Shown here piece by piece: positions 20,063 to 31,254 of a stretch of 64,000 nt of DNA. Both the position numbers and the translations under genes were made by a program. The DNA comes from Parietaria judaica (lineage: Eukaryota; Streptophyta; Magnoliopsida; Rosales; Urticaceae), in assembly GCA_954871525.1 (NCBI GenBank), contig OX940870.1:16709501-16773500 (forward strand). Direction: 5' to 3'. Each line of letters begins with the position of its first letter. Position 1 is the stretch's first letter. Under the pieces are notes generated by a model. It had not been told where the DNA came from. It was given only the letters and a program-made list of their open reading frames with translations, and made no database searches.

Positions 20063-22791
20063 TGTTGGACATATGTGTCCTTAAATAAGATATTGATCCA
20101 TTTGTAAAAGATTATGACAAGTCGTTGAATAAAGATGATACTTATTATGTTAATCTTATTATAGATTCTGGTAAAGTAAAATAGAATGTTTGATTCCTTA
20201 GTTCATAAAGGATGTAATTATGCTATTATTATCACAACAGAGTCAATGTGAGGAAGAATTAATAATCTTAATAAATGAACTTAAAATGTCCGTGACCTGA
20301 TTAACTGGGTGGGGGCCCATTAATCGGGTAAGGTCATTAATGTGACTAAGTGACAATCCTATTCTTGATTATCTGTGTGTCACACTCACTAGAAGTGCAT
20401 TAAGTATGAAGTGTCTTCATACTGGACTGGACCTGACTTAAACTCAAGAAGTTATCATATAAGAGCGTCACTGATAACTTGAATTTCAGTCACAAAATGC
20501 TGATCAAATGGATATTAGTTCTAAGTCCTGAGTGATCCTGAGTCAGAGCTACTGGATTGATTGTTCTTTGATTTAAGCATTAGAGAACACAAGATATTAC
20601 CGCTGTTCCCAACACTATTATTTTGGGAACATGAAAGTCAGTAGTAAGGATAGCTTGATCATAGACATGAGCATCACACAGCTCTCTTCAGAGTTATGAT
20701 GATTCCCTTGGTTTTCAGTGGTGAGAAGTGAGAGGTACCCGTGCGCAACTTATGAATCGAAACCTTAAGTGGGTTGCTCATAATATTACTGACAAGGAGG
20801 AAAATGCATTGAGGGGCATTACGGTAAAAACCGCATGATCATGTGTGAGTCATCAAGTGAAAGGACAATAACCCGAATTTGATTGTATCAATGGACACCC
20901 TGCTGTTATAAGTGAATAATATTTACCGTATCACTAAATAGTGCAGCCTCGCGTCTATAGTGGAATCACTTCGAGGTTTGACGAACAACTAGCAGTTCGT
21001 TGGAGCTTAAGTGATACGGGTCCACGGTCCCCAGGATAGCTCCGTAACGGATGATACGTACGTGATTAAAATACATTCTGGATAATTTTTAATCATTTGG
21101 CTCGATTTATAAAACTGACAGGTCTGTGTCAGACGTCAGATAGTTTTATCGTTAGCGTGGCAAAAGTACCATATTTTGGTACACTGAATTAACTGATAAA
21201 AATAAAGGTAAAACATAGATTTTTTATCAGCACCATGTTGTTTTAAATTAAATTCTAAGCAACTTTGCTTTTTAAACAAAGTCATTCTGACTTACGGTTT
21301 GTGCTTAATGGATTTTCTAAATTTATGACTCGGTTCGATAAACTATGAAATTAAATCACATGTCACGAATTTAAATGATAGTGTGGCACATGACATTTAA
21401 TGTGTGATTTTGAGATCAGGTTTTATTGATATAATTTAATTATTTGGATTTAATTATTAATATCTGATTAATAATTAATAATTAAAAGATTTATACTAAT
21501 AAATAAAAATATATATTTATATATTGATATATGTGTAAATTCGAATTAGAGTTTCAGTAAATACAAACGCTAGCTAATTCGAATAGTGAGAATTGGATAT
21601 TCATTTGCGGCATAAGTATTTAATGTTTTGGTATTTTGGCAAAACCCTAAAATCAATTTAATCCATTGGAACGGTTGTGATTTAATGTGAACCGTTGGAT
21701 TGAGATAAATGATTTGAACCCTAAATGTAATTCGAAATTGAAATCTTGGTGACCAAGTTTAGTTATTTCGAATTTGCTTAATTAATTATGTCCGTTGGAT
21801 TGGTTTTGAGATTTAATATTTACCGTCGGATTATAAATTAATTAATATTATATATATACAATATATAATTCGAATAAATATGTGGATAAGAATTCGAATT
21901 AGGGTTTCAGTAAAATCCTAGGGCATTTGATTTTATCCCAAATTGATTTGATCCATTGGATTGGTTTAAGATTTATTTTTAACCATTGGATGTAGATAAT
22001 CATAAACAAATTCGAGTTTTAATATGTATATATATATATAATTCGAATTTAATAAATATGATGATAATATTAAATATGTTGATCTTATCATGTAATATTA
22101 TTTAATTAAATCCCTGATTAATTATATCCATTGGATATAGATGAGATTGAATTTGGACCATTGGATGGAAATAATTAACTAAATTTAAATAATGAAATTC
22201 GAAAAATGGGAGGGAAAATCTCCAGATCGGTTACAGCTTGAGCCTATAAATAGAAGGCTCATTCTACACATTTTTCACACCTTTCCCCAGAGAAAAAACT
22301 CGAGCTCTCCCTCTCTCTCTATCTCTCTTCTAGTTCGGCTTAGGAGATATTTATCTCCGGTAGCTTTAATAGAACCGTCAGTTAAATTTTGCGACGGAGT
22401 CTTGCCGGCGAAGCCCATTTCGGTACGAGGTGTCGAGGAGAATATCCTGGAAGATCACGGGAGTTTCCCTCAGCACCGGCGGAGCCCTGCCCAAGTTCAG
22501 AACGTGCAGCCGGAATCGTCTTTGAGGTACGACCATATGCATTGGGTTAATAAATGCAACAATTTACTTCTTTCTATTTATTTCCTATTCGACTAGATTA
22601 TTAATAATGATTATGAAATATTAAATTCGAAATATTTATCGGGTCTTAACGAAATGTTCATTACCCGATATCCGTGTCGTCGGTACGCTAACAAGTTTTC
22701 CGCTTTAAAATAATTTTTTAAATGTTACCGAGACGCCTCGGAGGCTATTATCGTGGTAAGGAATTCGGAACTGATACCCTGATTTCGAACA
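20063..22791 (+). repeat. 3' LTR of element G
   Basis: 2729 bp, starting after the PPT-like ACAAGTGGGAGAT (20050-20062) and ending CGAACA at 22791, next to TAACT. It keeps the TATA box at 22245-22252. Compared with the 5' LTR it has several small indels, for example an extra stretch near 20400 and a shorter region near 22320. Confidence 0.95.
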
Positions 22792-23517
22792 TAACTCCAT
22801 CGGATACTTGCTCGGGTTGCCATCTTGCTTCTTGAATTGCTGCAGAATTTTCTTCGCGTAAGTCGTCTGATCGACCTCGATGCCGAGGTAAAATGAGAGC
22901 AGTTCGAGGTCGCTCATCTCGAACTCCTTCATCATCTGCTTCTTGAATCCATCTATGAATTCTACACTAGATCCAGTCACGATCAGGTCGTCGACGTACA
23001 CACCGACGATGAGGTTCTCGTCTCGATTGTTCCTCGTGTACACCGCTTGCTCTTGGGAGCACTTCTTGAAACCAAGACTCTTCATACTCTTGTCGAGTTG
23101 AGTTTTCCATGCACGGGGTGCTTGCCTCAACCCATAAAGAGCTTTTGACAACTTGTACACCTTCTGCGCCGCGGTCTTATTGACGAAGCCTTCCGGTTGA
23201 GCAACATAGACTTCCTCCTCCAGTTCAACATTCAGGAACGCCGATTTGACGTCCAGGTGATGGATTTTCCAGCCTCCGTGAGCAGCGAGGGCTAGGATTA
23301 GCCTGACTGTGTTGAGTCTAGCCACTGGAGGAAAGACCTCTTCAAAGTCTACTCCTTGCTTCTGCACGTCGCCCTTTACGACCAGTCTGGCCTTGTGCTT
23401 GAGGATATTGCCTTTTGAGTCCTTCTTGAGCTTGTAGATCCATTTAAGACCAATGAACTTGTGACCTTTTGGATGGTCGACTAGTTCCCACGTCCGATTC
23501 TTCTCAATGGACTCCAA
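22792..23517 (-). pseudogene. RT N-terminal part of copia element E
   Basis: On the minus strand: [84 protein letters not shown] and the catalytic LIVGVYVDDLIVTGSS (YVDD near 22995). It breaks at YPMEL where element G inserted (22792); the protein resumes at 12395. APVAR reads PPVAR, and one segment after the YLGIEVDQ motif is shortened relative to D. Otherwise the reading frame up to the insertion is open. Confidence 0.85.
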
Positions 23518-24607
23518 CTATCTTTTCATCGCTTCTTGCCATTCCTTCTCGGTGGCTGCCTTGCAATAGCTGGTTGGTTCCTCAGCGCTCACCAGCAAGA
23601 TCTCTTCTGGGCTCAAATCAAGCTCCCGGGCTACTTCGTAGACATCAGACAGGGTACGGAACCCTCTTGGTCCGTCCTTGATTGAAGAGTCTCCCGAGCT
23701 GGTTCCTCACAAACTAGTTGTCATTGGGATCGGGGTGGTCATGCCTGATCATTGGTTGGGCGAGCCTGGTGGTGAGATGGTTCCAGATGAACTAGTTTCC
23801 GTCGAGTTGGGCGTTGCTAGCTCCTGGAACAGACTATCTCCCTCTTCATGCTCGACCGCATCTTCCTTTTCGAGTATGAACTCCACCGAGTTCTGTTTGG
23901 GCTCTCCGTTCTCGTCTAGCCGGTCCCACTTCTTCTCCTCTTCAAACACGGCGTGTCTGCTCACATGTAATTTGGCGCGTCGGGGTTCGTAAAACCTATG
24001 TGCCTTTCTTCCTTCTTCGGCGCCAAGGTACACCATCGGCTGACTCCGATCATCGGGCTTCTTGAGGTGTGGTCCAACCGTCTTCACATGTGCGGTGCAC
24101 CCGAACACCTTCAAATGCTTCAAATGAGCTTTCTTCGCTTTCCATGCTTGATAAGGGGTGCGCTCGCCTAGCGCCTTCGTCGGTAGACGGTTCAGCAAGT
24201 AGGCCGCATGTCGTACTGCTTCTCCCCAGAATCTCGCCGGGACTTGCATGTTCTTCAGCAAACTCCTTGCCGTGCCCATCACAGTTCGGTTTCTTCTCTC
24301 CACCACGCCGTTCTGTTGGGGCGTGTATGGTGCGGTGAAGTGTCGCTCCACACCTTCTTCTCCGCAGTACTTGGCGAACTTCTCAGACGTGAACTCTCCT
24401 CCACGGTATGTTCGCAAAGTTTTTAGCCTGTGTTCTGACTGGTTCTCCACGAGCCGCTAGAACTTCTTGAAGACTTTAAAGGCTCATGCCTTCTCTTTGA
24501 GCGTGTACACCCACATCCATCGGCTGTAATCATGAACAAGCAAAAAGAAGTAAGTTGCCGACAAGCGTTGCTGGGGTGATTGGACCACACATGTCAGCGT
24601 GCACCAG
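23518..24607 (-). pseudogene. Integrase of copia element E
   Basis: The open part (24450-23749) starts at QSEHRLKTLRTYRGGEFTSE, where the core-domain Asp of the usual TDRGGEF is replaced (TYRGGEF), then PYTPQQNGVVERRNRTVMGT with the catalytic Glu, a GEAVRHAAYLLNRLPTKAL segment and the copia-specific C-terminal region (VFGCTAHVK, MVYLGAEEGRKAHRFYEPRR). The first core Asp region (HADMCGPITP) lies just upstream near 24590 in another frame. Integrase inserts the cDNA into the chromosome; the Asp change plus the frameshift argue that it is dead. D has the matching region with TDRGGEF retained. Confidence 0.8.
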
Positions 24608-25315
24608 TTAGAGGGGTCGATCTGCTCGGAACTTGGCCTTGATCAGATATGGCACTCTTGCCTGTTTCGCGACTATACAACATTCACACATTTGGTCGGG
24701 GTGTTCAATCTTTGGTACCCCAAAGGCCATCTCCTTGTCGCCTATCATCTTGAGTACGTGAATATTCACGTGCCCAAGTCTCGCATGCCATAGCCACGCT
24801 GGGTCTGCGATCGACGCCATCAAACAAATCGGTTGGTCTACCACTAGGTTGATCTTGTACAACCGGCTTGGTGATCTTTTCACCTTCATCAATAGCGCGC
24901 CGTCAGTGTTCCACATCTTTAGGAACTCTCCGGACAGGATCACCGTGTGACCTATCTCCGTCATTTTTCCTAAGTTGATGATGTTACTCTTCAGCTTCGG
25001 TATGTAATAGACTTCGGTCAATAGGCGCAGGTCCCCATTCTTGCACTTGAACAGGATGGACCCTCTGCCCTCAATATCGACGATAGAGCCATCACCAAAC
25101 TTCATGTTTTCCGTGATCCGCTCGTCGAGCTCTTCAAACTTGGCTCGATGACCCATCATGTGGTTGCTGGCTCCGTTGTCTAAATACCAAATGTCGGTAT
25201 AGACCTTCTCTACGCCATCTACGAGTAGGTTGGCGACAACCTTTTCTTCCTTGAGCGTCACCGTTTTGGTTTGCTCGTCATTCTTCCTCGTCGAGCTGGG
25301 CTTCTCCGCCATCAT
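24608..25315 (-). pseudogene. Protease and pre-integrase domain of element E
   Basis: Protease motif WYLDNGASNHMMG near 25180: the D-N-G triad, rather than D-S/T-G, also occurs in D and in many plant copia proteins of this type, so it is probably native. The GAG-pre-integrase block follows (LWHARLGHVNIHVLKMIGDK) and the zinc-binding His/Cys pair ends in MCECCIVAKQAR. The frame stops at 24608 with TAA (RPL then stop), where D reads CAA. Protease would cut the gag-pol polyprotein inside the particle. Confidence 0.8.
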
Positions 25316-25369
25316 CAGGTCGTCTACTCGGCTCAGTACTTGGTCGCCAGGTACTTCCTTGCTGCATAT

Positions 25370-26389
25370 CTAGTCGTCATATACTACATCGGCGTACTCC
25401 TGCTCGACGTCTGTTTCTTCAACCACATCCTGGTCGTTGTGCTCATCGCTAATTAAATCCACCATCTCCCCAGCGAACATAAGTGCGTGCTCGTTGTCAT
25501 CGAGTCTCACCAGATTCGCTTCTTCGTCGCGGTTTTTAGTATGACACTCATTTGCGTAGTGACCATACTTCTGACAATTATAGCACTTTACTATGCTCTG
25601 GTCCTTGCGGGTGGTGTTTTCTTGGCGAGGAGTGCCACTGCCTCGACCACGTCCTCGACCTCGGCCTCTGCCACGCCCACGGCTCTCGCTGCCGTATTCG
25701 TTGCGACTCAACGAGCTTGAAGAAGAACCTTCTCGCTGGTTCCACTTATGCTTAGCCTTCCATTTTTCATGCGTGAGCACGAGGTGTTTCTCCTCGTCTC
25801 TGTCGCCACAGCCTCGAAGCCTCTCCTCGTGGACTTTAAGACGACCAACAACCTCCTCGACTGACATTGTCTTGAGGTCGCCGAACTGCTCGATCGACGT
25901 CACGATCTGCATGTATCTGTGAGTTACAGATCTCAAGAATTTCTTGACCACGGTGGTCTCGTCCACCGGTTCTCCTAGTGAGCAGATACCCATTGCAAGA
26001 GATGAAAGCTTCATAGCGAACTCGTCCACGGATTCATTGTTTCTCATACGGAGAACCTCGAACTCGCTCTTCAAGGTTTGAACCTTGGCTTCTCTGACGC
26101 GTTCTGCCCCCATGTGCATCGTCCGCAACGTCTCCCACGCCTTCTTTGCGTAATCATTCTCACCGATCATGAGAAGGACATCTTCTGGAACTTCCTGATA
26201 GATGGCGGCGAGAGCCATCCTATTCTTGTGTGCTTCGACATCTCCGCCTTCTACGGCCTCCTAGACTCCTTGCAGATTTACTCGCATCTTCATCGCCCAC
26301 ACCGAGTAGTTGCTCTTCGTGAGCATCGGGTACTCTAGCGTCACGTGTCCTCCGGTTGATTTGCTTGATGACTCCATGTACTTCGGCAT
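25370..26389 (-). pseudogene. gag of copia element E
   Basis: The ATG at 26389 (MPKYMESSSKSTGGHV) matches D's start at 37693. The N-terminal gag segment (YPMLTKSNYSVWAMKMRVN) is followed by an in-frame TAG near 26260, where D has Trp (GVWEAVE); the frame then stays open to 25370. It includes the helical gag core (AKKAWETLRTMHMGAERVRE; VDEFAMKLSSLAMG), an RGRGRGRG basic stretch and an intact zinc knuckle CYNCQKYGHYANEC. A second stop (TAG at 25370) precedes the protease. Gag would package the RNA in cytoplasmic particles. Confidence 0.85.
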
Positions 26390-26506
26390 AAAGGGGACTC
26401 GCAATGTAAAATCTCAAGAAATCGTTTCTGATGTGGAAGATCAGTAAAAACCGTAACCAAAGAGCATACTAAGAATTTCAAGAGACTTGACAATACTGAT
26501 AACCCC

Positions 26507-26518
26507 GCTCTGATACCA
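26507..26518 (-). other. Primer binding site of element E
   Basis: TGGTATCAGAGC on the minus strand, two bases from the LTR end, complementary to the 3' end of plant initiator tRNA-Met. Confidence 0.9.
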
Positions 26519-26520
26519 CA

Positions 26521-26936
26521 TGTTGGCTCCACTTCGATCGTATTACCGAAACACAATGAACTACCCGAATAAAAGTTGCAAACGACAACTTCGATGGCAC
26601 TAGGAAATTAACCACACACTATAATCCACACTCTGATATTTATATATAGTGTATGTATACTTATCACACTCAGGGAAGATAAAATGAGATAGAGAATACT
26701 ATGCTCTCTGATTACAAACGAAGAAAAATACAAGTGGGAGTTATTTTGTTACAAGCAATAGCTCATGTATATATAGGCCAATAAAGGCTTGCAGCTCAAG
26801 TAATTAAAACGCACAACACATAGTAGCATAACTAAATGAAATAGACTTGATAGGCAAGCCAACTTGCTCAGCAAGTATAATCCCACGTCATGCATTACGT
26901 CATGCAAGTATAATCCCACGTCATGCATTACGTTCA
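26521..26936 (-). repeat. 5' LTR of element E
   Basis: 416 bp. It ends TGGAGCCAACA on the minus strand at 26521 and carries a TATATATA box (26768-26775). It is longer than the 3' LTR mainly because a short terminal block (CAAGTATAATCCCACGTCAT) is present twice at 26873-26930. Confidence 0.9.
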
Positions 26937-26938
26937 TA

Positions 26939-27145
26939 ATGACAACCTTGCCAAGGAAGAAAAATCACCAAGGACCGTCAAGAACAGCTCAGAGATTCGC
27001 CGAAGACGAAGGATTCGCCTCCAACTTTGACGACCACCAGTCAGCCCGTGTTGACTCCACCTTTGACCGCCCACGCGACCACCGAGTCTGGCTCAGGGCT
27101 CTTACAGTGGATCGGGTTCAGTTAAGCAATTTTTGCGCATTAACA
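26939..27145 (+). repeat. Right part of gypsy LTR F
   Basis: Resumes the LTR interrupted at 11280: ATGAC, then CTTGCCAAGGAAGAAAAATC, GACGACCACCAGTCAGCCCG and an end TTTTTGCGCATTAACA. The matching region of B's 5' LTR is 28364-28645. Beyond 27145 there is 106 bp of AT-rich DNA before element B. Confidence 0.75.
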
Positions 27146-27251
27146 CAATAATATTGTAGCGCAAATGCAAATATATATAGGAAATTAGAAAAGACATATT
27201 GGATAGGCAATGACTTTAATATATGAAACATGTCAAGTTCAATAATAATAC

Positions 27252-28645
27252 TGTTATGTGCATTTTTTGTAATATAAAAATTGGGCCCATTTTGGCAAAC
27301 TTAAAAGCCCACTGAGAAAAGTCAAAGCCTGTCATGATAAGTCAAGGACAATCACCAACGCCAGAGGCCCGGGACCGAAGAACTTAGCCATTCGCGGGGC
27401 CCAGCGCCCAAAAGGTGACGAGCCGACAAGCCGACGAGGCGACGAGCCGACAAGGCGACGAGCCGACGAGGCGACGAAGCCGACAAGGCGACGAAGCCGA
27501 CAAGGCGACGAGGCGACGAAGCCGACAAGGCGACGAGGCGACAAAGCCGACAAGGCGACGAAGCCGACAAGGCGACGAAGTCGACAAGCCGACAAAGCCG
27601 ACAAGGCGACAAGGGGACAAGCCGACGAGGCGCCAAGGCGACGAGGCGACGAAGCCCCTCGCTGGAGCTTGGCGAAGGCATAACTTACAATTAGCCTACA
27701 CGGCGAGAAGATCCAAGACTACGAAGATCCCCGGGAAATCCTCCAAATTTCCCCGAACATAACCTACGGACTCGCGACAACCCGACGACATCGAAGACAA
27801 ATCCAGAAGCATCGGAGTTTGCAGGAAAGGGGCCCCGACAACCCCCCTGCTGCAGGAAGAAATTCGCAGGATCCTTGAAAGTGCAATATTCAGGGAAATG
27901 GGAGGCCCCCAGGGGTGCAATTCCCAGGGAATTCGCAGGCCTCAAGGGGTGCAATTCCCAGGGAATTCGGAGCTTCCTTCGTCGGGATAAGGCGCCTCGT
28001 CATACGAGGCCACCTACCCCGACAAGGTCGACAAAGGAGCACACCTCCTCAGGTCAAGGCTCTCACTGTACTTCGCCAACAGAAGGGAAGTTCGACAGTG
28101 AGCTTGCCACCTCCATCGAGGTCGATGAAGAGCACATCACGCCGCTAATACCCAGCCATCAGGTCACGGGTCACCCCCGCACCGCCAATAACGGCACTTC
28201 CGACGAGTCAAACCACATCATCATTCACCCACCGTTTATCACTAACCCCTAACTACGTGGGACCTGATTCTCTTAAACTGAGATACGTAAGCAGCCTCGC
28301 CCTACCATAAGCGAAGGGGCACGGGCCTATTCTACCGTTTTTTGCAGGTCCTCCCTCGCCATATGAGCTCGCCAAGGAAGGAAAAGCACGAACAATCATC
28401 AAGACTAGCTCGCAGCTTCATCAAAACTGGAGTTCACCCTGACGAGGACATCGCCAAGACAAGGACTCCGCCCAGACGAGGAGCTTCGCCGTGAACCGGA
28501 CTTCGCCACCACCAAGGAAGTTCGCCGAAGATCGTCAACGACAGCCGGGAGACTCGCCCAAGACGACGGGATCGCCTCCATCTTTGACGATCATTAGTCA
28601 ACCCGACCCGAACCTTGGATCCGACTCTAAGTTAAAGCCATAAGA
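27252..28645 (+). repeat. 5' LTR of element B
   Basis: About 1394 bp, starting TGTTATGTGCATTTTTTG. It contains a GC-rich minisatellite (27419-27652), a twice-repeated GGTGCAATTCCCAGGGAATT block, the GAGATACGTAAGCAGCCTCG box (28280-28299) and TTTTTTGCAGGTCCTC (28338). The final 15 bp seen in other copies (TTTTTATGCATTCACA type) are reduced to AAGA before the primer site. Confidence 0.88.
27419..27652 (+). repeat. GC-rich minisatellite in the 5' LTR of B
   Basis: Variants of GACGAAGCCGACAAGGC (17 bp) and GACGAGGCGAC repeated for about 235 bp. The same array covers about 370 bp in B's 3' LTR (35646-36015), so it changed length after insertion. The open frames it creates on both strands are repeat artefacts. 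Confidence 0.9.
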
Positions 28646-28648
28646 GTT

Positions 28649-28666
28649 TGGCGCTAGAAGGAGGGG
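28649..28666 (+). other. Primer binding site of element B
   Basis: TGGCGCTAGAAGGAGGGG just inside the 5' LTR, the same site as in A. Confidence 0.65.
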
Positions 28667-28738
28667 TAGCCCGAGAATACGCCTCGAGACCCTTCCAGCA
28701 ATCATCATAAGAGCGGAGCAAGACGATCGCCATTCGAC

Positions 28739-30862
28739 ATGACGAGCCGCGCAAGTGATTCTCAACGCGCGACGCCGCAACCGACGACCAGCGTCGCACT
28801 CAACGCGAGGGCCCAAACCCTCGCCTCGTGGACTCAGCCGCCTCGCCAAGTTTCACCAGCTTAGATCGGGAATGAAGAGGTCGTCAACGACGGTTCGCAA
28901 AGGTCAGTCGACAGTCACAAAGAAGAAAGTATGGGAGATCGCAACGGCAACGGAGATCGCCAGGACCGCCCCGACCCTCGCCAGGTGTGCCCGAGAGGTC
29001 GCTAGGAGCTTTGCCAAGACAAAGATCCCGAAGATGCCATAGATTTCCAGGACCACCCCGACCCTCGCCAGATTCTCCTGGGGGGTCGCCAGGAGGTTCG
29101 CCAAGACAAAGATCCCGAAGATGCCAGAGATCGCCAGAACCGCCCCGACCCTCGCCAGGTCTGGCCGGGGGGTCGCCAAGAGGTTCACCAGGCCGAAGAT
29201 CCCGAAAACATCGAAGATCGCTGAAACTATCCGGACCCTCGCCAGGCTTTCCTGGGGCGTCGTCAGTAGGTTCGCCAGGCCGAAGATCCCGAAGAAGTCA
29301 AAGACCACCGGAACTACCCAGACCCTCGCCAGGCTCGCCCGGGGGGTCGTCAGGAGGTTCGCCAGGCCAAAGATCCCGAAGACGTCGAAGACCACCGGAA
29401 CTACCCGGACCCTCGCCAAGCTCGCCTGGGGGTTTGTCAAGAGGTTTGCCAGGCTGATGATCCCAAAGACGTCGAAGACCGCCAGATTTACCCGGACCCT
29501 CGCCAGGCTCGCCCGGGGGGTCGTCAGGAGGTTTGCCAGGCCAAAGATCCCAAAGACGTCGAAGACCGCCGGAACTATCCGGACCCTCGCCAGGCTCGCT
29601 CGGGGGGTCGTCAAGAGGTTCGCCAGGCCAAATATTTCAACGACATGGAGCACCGACGGGACATCCCAGACCCTCGTCAAGCTCACCTGGAGGGTCGCCA
29701 AGGGAACCGTTGTGACGTTGACCGCCCTGGGGGTCGCCAACTCTCACCTAGACGCGAAGGCGAAAGACGAGATGAAGTTATCTACCTTGAATACTACAGA
29801 GAAGACTGACAACGGGGCCGTCGGGCTTCGCTCGACCGCCGCTCAGGTCACCAGGAGCCTCGCCAACCGCACAACGACGATGTACTCGACCTCCTACAAG
29901 GAATGCACAAGGAAATCCAAGACTTGCACTCTGCCGAAGGCCGTGGCGTGAGAGGTCGTGTTGTGCTCGACGGGACCCTGTCCCCACTCGCACCACACCT
30001 GCTCGACGGAGAAGCCGTAGGCGACCTACGCTTCGCAAGCAACCTCATCTACAACAGAAAAGGAGATCCAGTCTACCACCTCGTGCAGTACCAAACGATC
30101 ATGCAGATAAAGAAGTGCTCAGCCTCGACGATATGCCAGGCATTATGCCTGACCCTTACGGGAACGGCATTCGAATGGTACCAGCGACTACCCAAGGCGA
30201 GCATCCACTCCTTCAACCATCTTAAAGACCAATTCCTCGCCTGCTTCACCGGCGCAATGACTCAAGGAAATGAAAAGTCCTACCTCTGGTCGATCAAGCA
30301 GAAGACAGACGAATCCCTGCAGAACTTCATCAACTGCTTCGTTGAAGAATCCAACAAGGTAAACGACTACACCGACAACGATGTCGTCATTTCCCTCATC
30401 GACGGACTGTGGACCGGAGAATTCTTAGTCTCCCTCGTGAAGGAAAGATCATCGACCATGACGGAGCTCATGGCAAGAGCAGCTCAGCATATCTCCGTGG
30501 AAGAATACCTAGCCAGCAGGAAGTCAACGGAGCCAGGGAGCCGTCAACGAAGCCACGACCGCTCCCGCGACGAATCGAAGATGAAGAAAAGTCGCCCAGA
30601 CGACAACAGGAACTGAATGACGAAACCGCACGGAGGTCAGGCGATAAGGAAACCATTCCGCCTTGACAGGAGAGACTACACGCCGTTGACAACTACTCCT
30701 GACCAAATCCTTGCCATCCATGGCCACAAGTTTAAAGAACCTCGCCCGATGAGCAAGACAATGAGGAAGGACACGAGCCGTTATTGCAATTTCCACCGCG
30801 ACTACGGGCATCTCACGTCACAATGCTGGCATTTGAGGAAGCAAATTGAAGACTTGATTTAA
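28739..30862 (+). pseudogene. gag of element B
   Basis: The ATG at 28739 (MTSRASDSQRATPQ) is conserved with A. The frame runs through nine 29-residue repeats and, after a few stops, becomes fully open from 29903 to 30616: LLDGEAVGDLRFASNLIYN, SASTICQALCLTLTGTAFEW, YQRLPKASIHSFNHLKDQFL, TGAMTQGNEKSYLWSIKQK and AAQHISVEEYLASRKS, which together are the Ty3/gypsy gag core. After a TGA near 30615 the sequence continues with a zinc-finger motif (RYCNFHRDYGHLTSQC) at about 30778-30825 and ends at 30862. Some stops inside the repeats look like single-base changes (for example CAG to TAG near 28861, where A has CAG). Gag would assemble particles around the element RNA. Confidence 0.78.
28955..29690 (+). 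repeat. 87-bp coding tandem repeats in gag of element B
   Basis: Units begin at 28961, 29048 and 29135 and continue with an 87-bp period to about 29690, eight or nine in all. Because 87 is a multiple of three, all three forward frames stay largely open. In the gag frame the unit encodes a peptide such as RQARPGGRQEVRQAKDPED. Confidence 0.88.
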
Positions 30863-31254
30863 GAAGGACGCCTGAGCTCACATGGGTAACCTCCACTGTC
30901 GACTACCCACAACAAGCCGGGGAGGCACTTCTACCGGGCTACGACGATGCCCCTATATCCTTTTAAGATTTTCATAAAGCACAGCACGAACGCGCGACTA
31001 AGTCTACTTGACACACCAATATATTTATCTCCTTTTCATAAGATATTATTTCTCACGAGTTCTCAAAAGACGACGACAAACCGTGTGACTATTTGATCAC
31101 AAGAGCGAGGAGAATACGGAGCCGAATTCCAGCCATGGGTCTCCATCAAGGGACAAGCCGTTTCCGACTTTGTCGCCGAGTTTACCTACGATGTCGACGC
31201 CTCCGACGTTGATGAAAATAAAGAAGACTCATCTTCTTAACAAGCCTGCGAAGG
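30863..31254 (+). pseudogene. Scrambled junction with a displaced pol fragment in B
   Basis: After the first zinc-finger copy the sequence does not continue as gag. At about 31130-31200 it reads PWVSIKGQAVSDFVAEFTYD in one frame, which resembles the 'IKGQALADFIAEFT' linker normally found between RT and the archaeal-type RNase H of Tat elements. It is followed almost directly by a second gag zinc-finger copy. This is the only piece of the missing pol region that I can recognise in element B, and it is out of its usual order. Confidence 0.6.

Larger units (their letters stand above)
12401..22791 (+). mobile_element. Element G: Ty1/copia retrotransposon with 2.7-kb LTRs, integrase missing
   Basis: Boundaries are precise: TAACT at 12396-12400 and 22792-22796, LTRs TGTTGGACATATG...ACA at 12401-15142 and 20063-22791, primer site at 15145 and a PPT-like ACAAGTGGGAGAT before the 3' LTR. 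Internal order is a long leader (15143-17006), intact gag, a non-coding stretch where protease and integrase should be, then RT and RNase H. Its gag resembles the UBN2-type gag of the Angela/Tork group, a tentative assignment. The insertion splits copia element E. Large LTRs plus a missing integrase suggest a non-autonomous derivative or an old deletion. Confidence 0.9.
11281..26936 (-). mobile_element. Element E: Ty1/copia retrotransposon split by element G
   Basis: A minus-strand copia element with LTRs at 26521-26936 and 11281-11661, tRNA-Met-type primer site, gag, protease, integrase, RT and RNase H in copia order, and a PPT (GGGGGAGAATG) beside the 3' LTR. It inserted in gypsy LTR F: ATGAC occurs at 11276-11280 and again at 26939-26943, two bases outside the right LTR end. 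The element was later cut in its RT/RNase H region by element G, which left a clean TAACT duplication. Without G it is about 5.3 kb. Its coding sequence is a close relative of element D's, but their LTRs are clearly different. Confidence 0.9.

Noticed and set aside
27332..27762. Long Arg/Ser/Gln/Asp repeat ORFs on both strands
   Set aside because: They are translations of the 17-bp LTR minisatellite, open in several frames at once. The same happens at 35556-36053.
28987..29951. Two large Arg/Pro-rich ORFs overlapping the gag of B
   Set aside because: They are alternative frames of the 87-bp repeat, which is a multiple of three. The frame that continues into the gag core is a different one.
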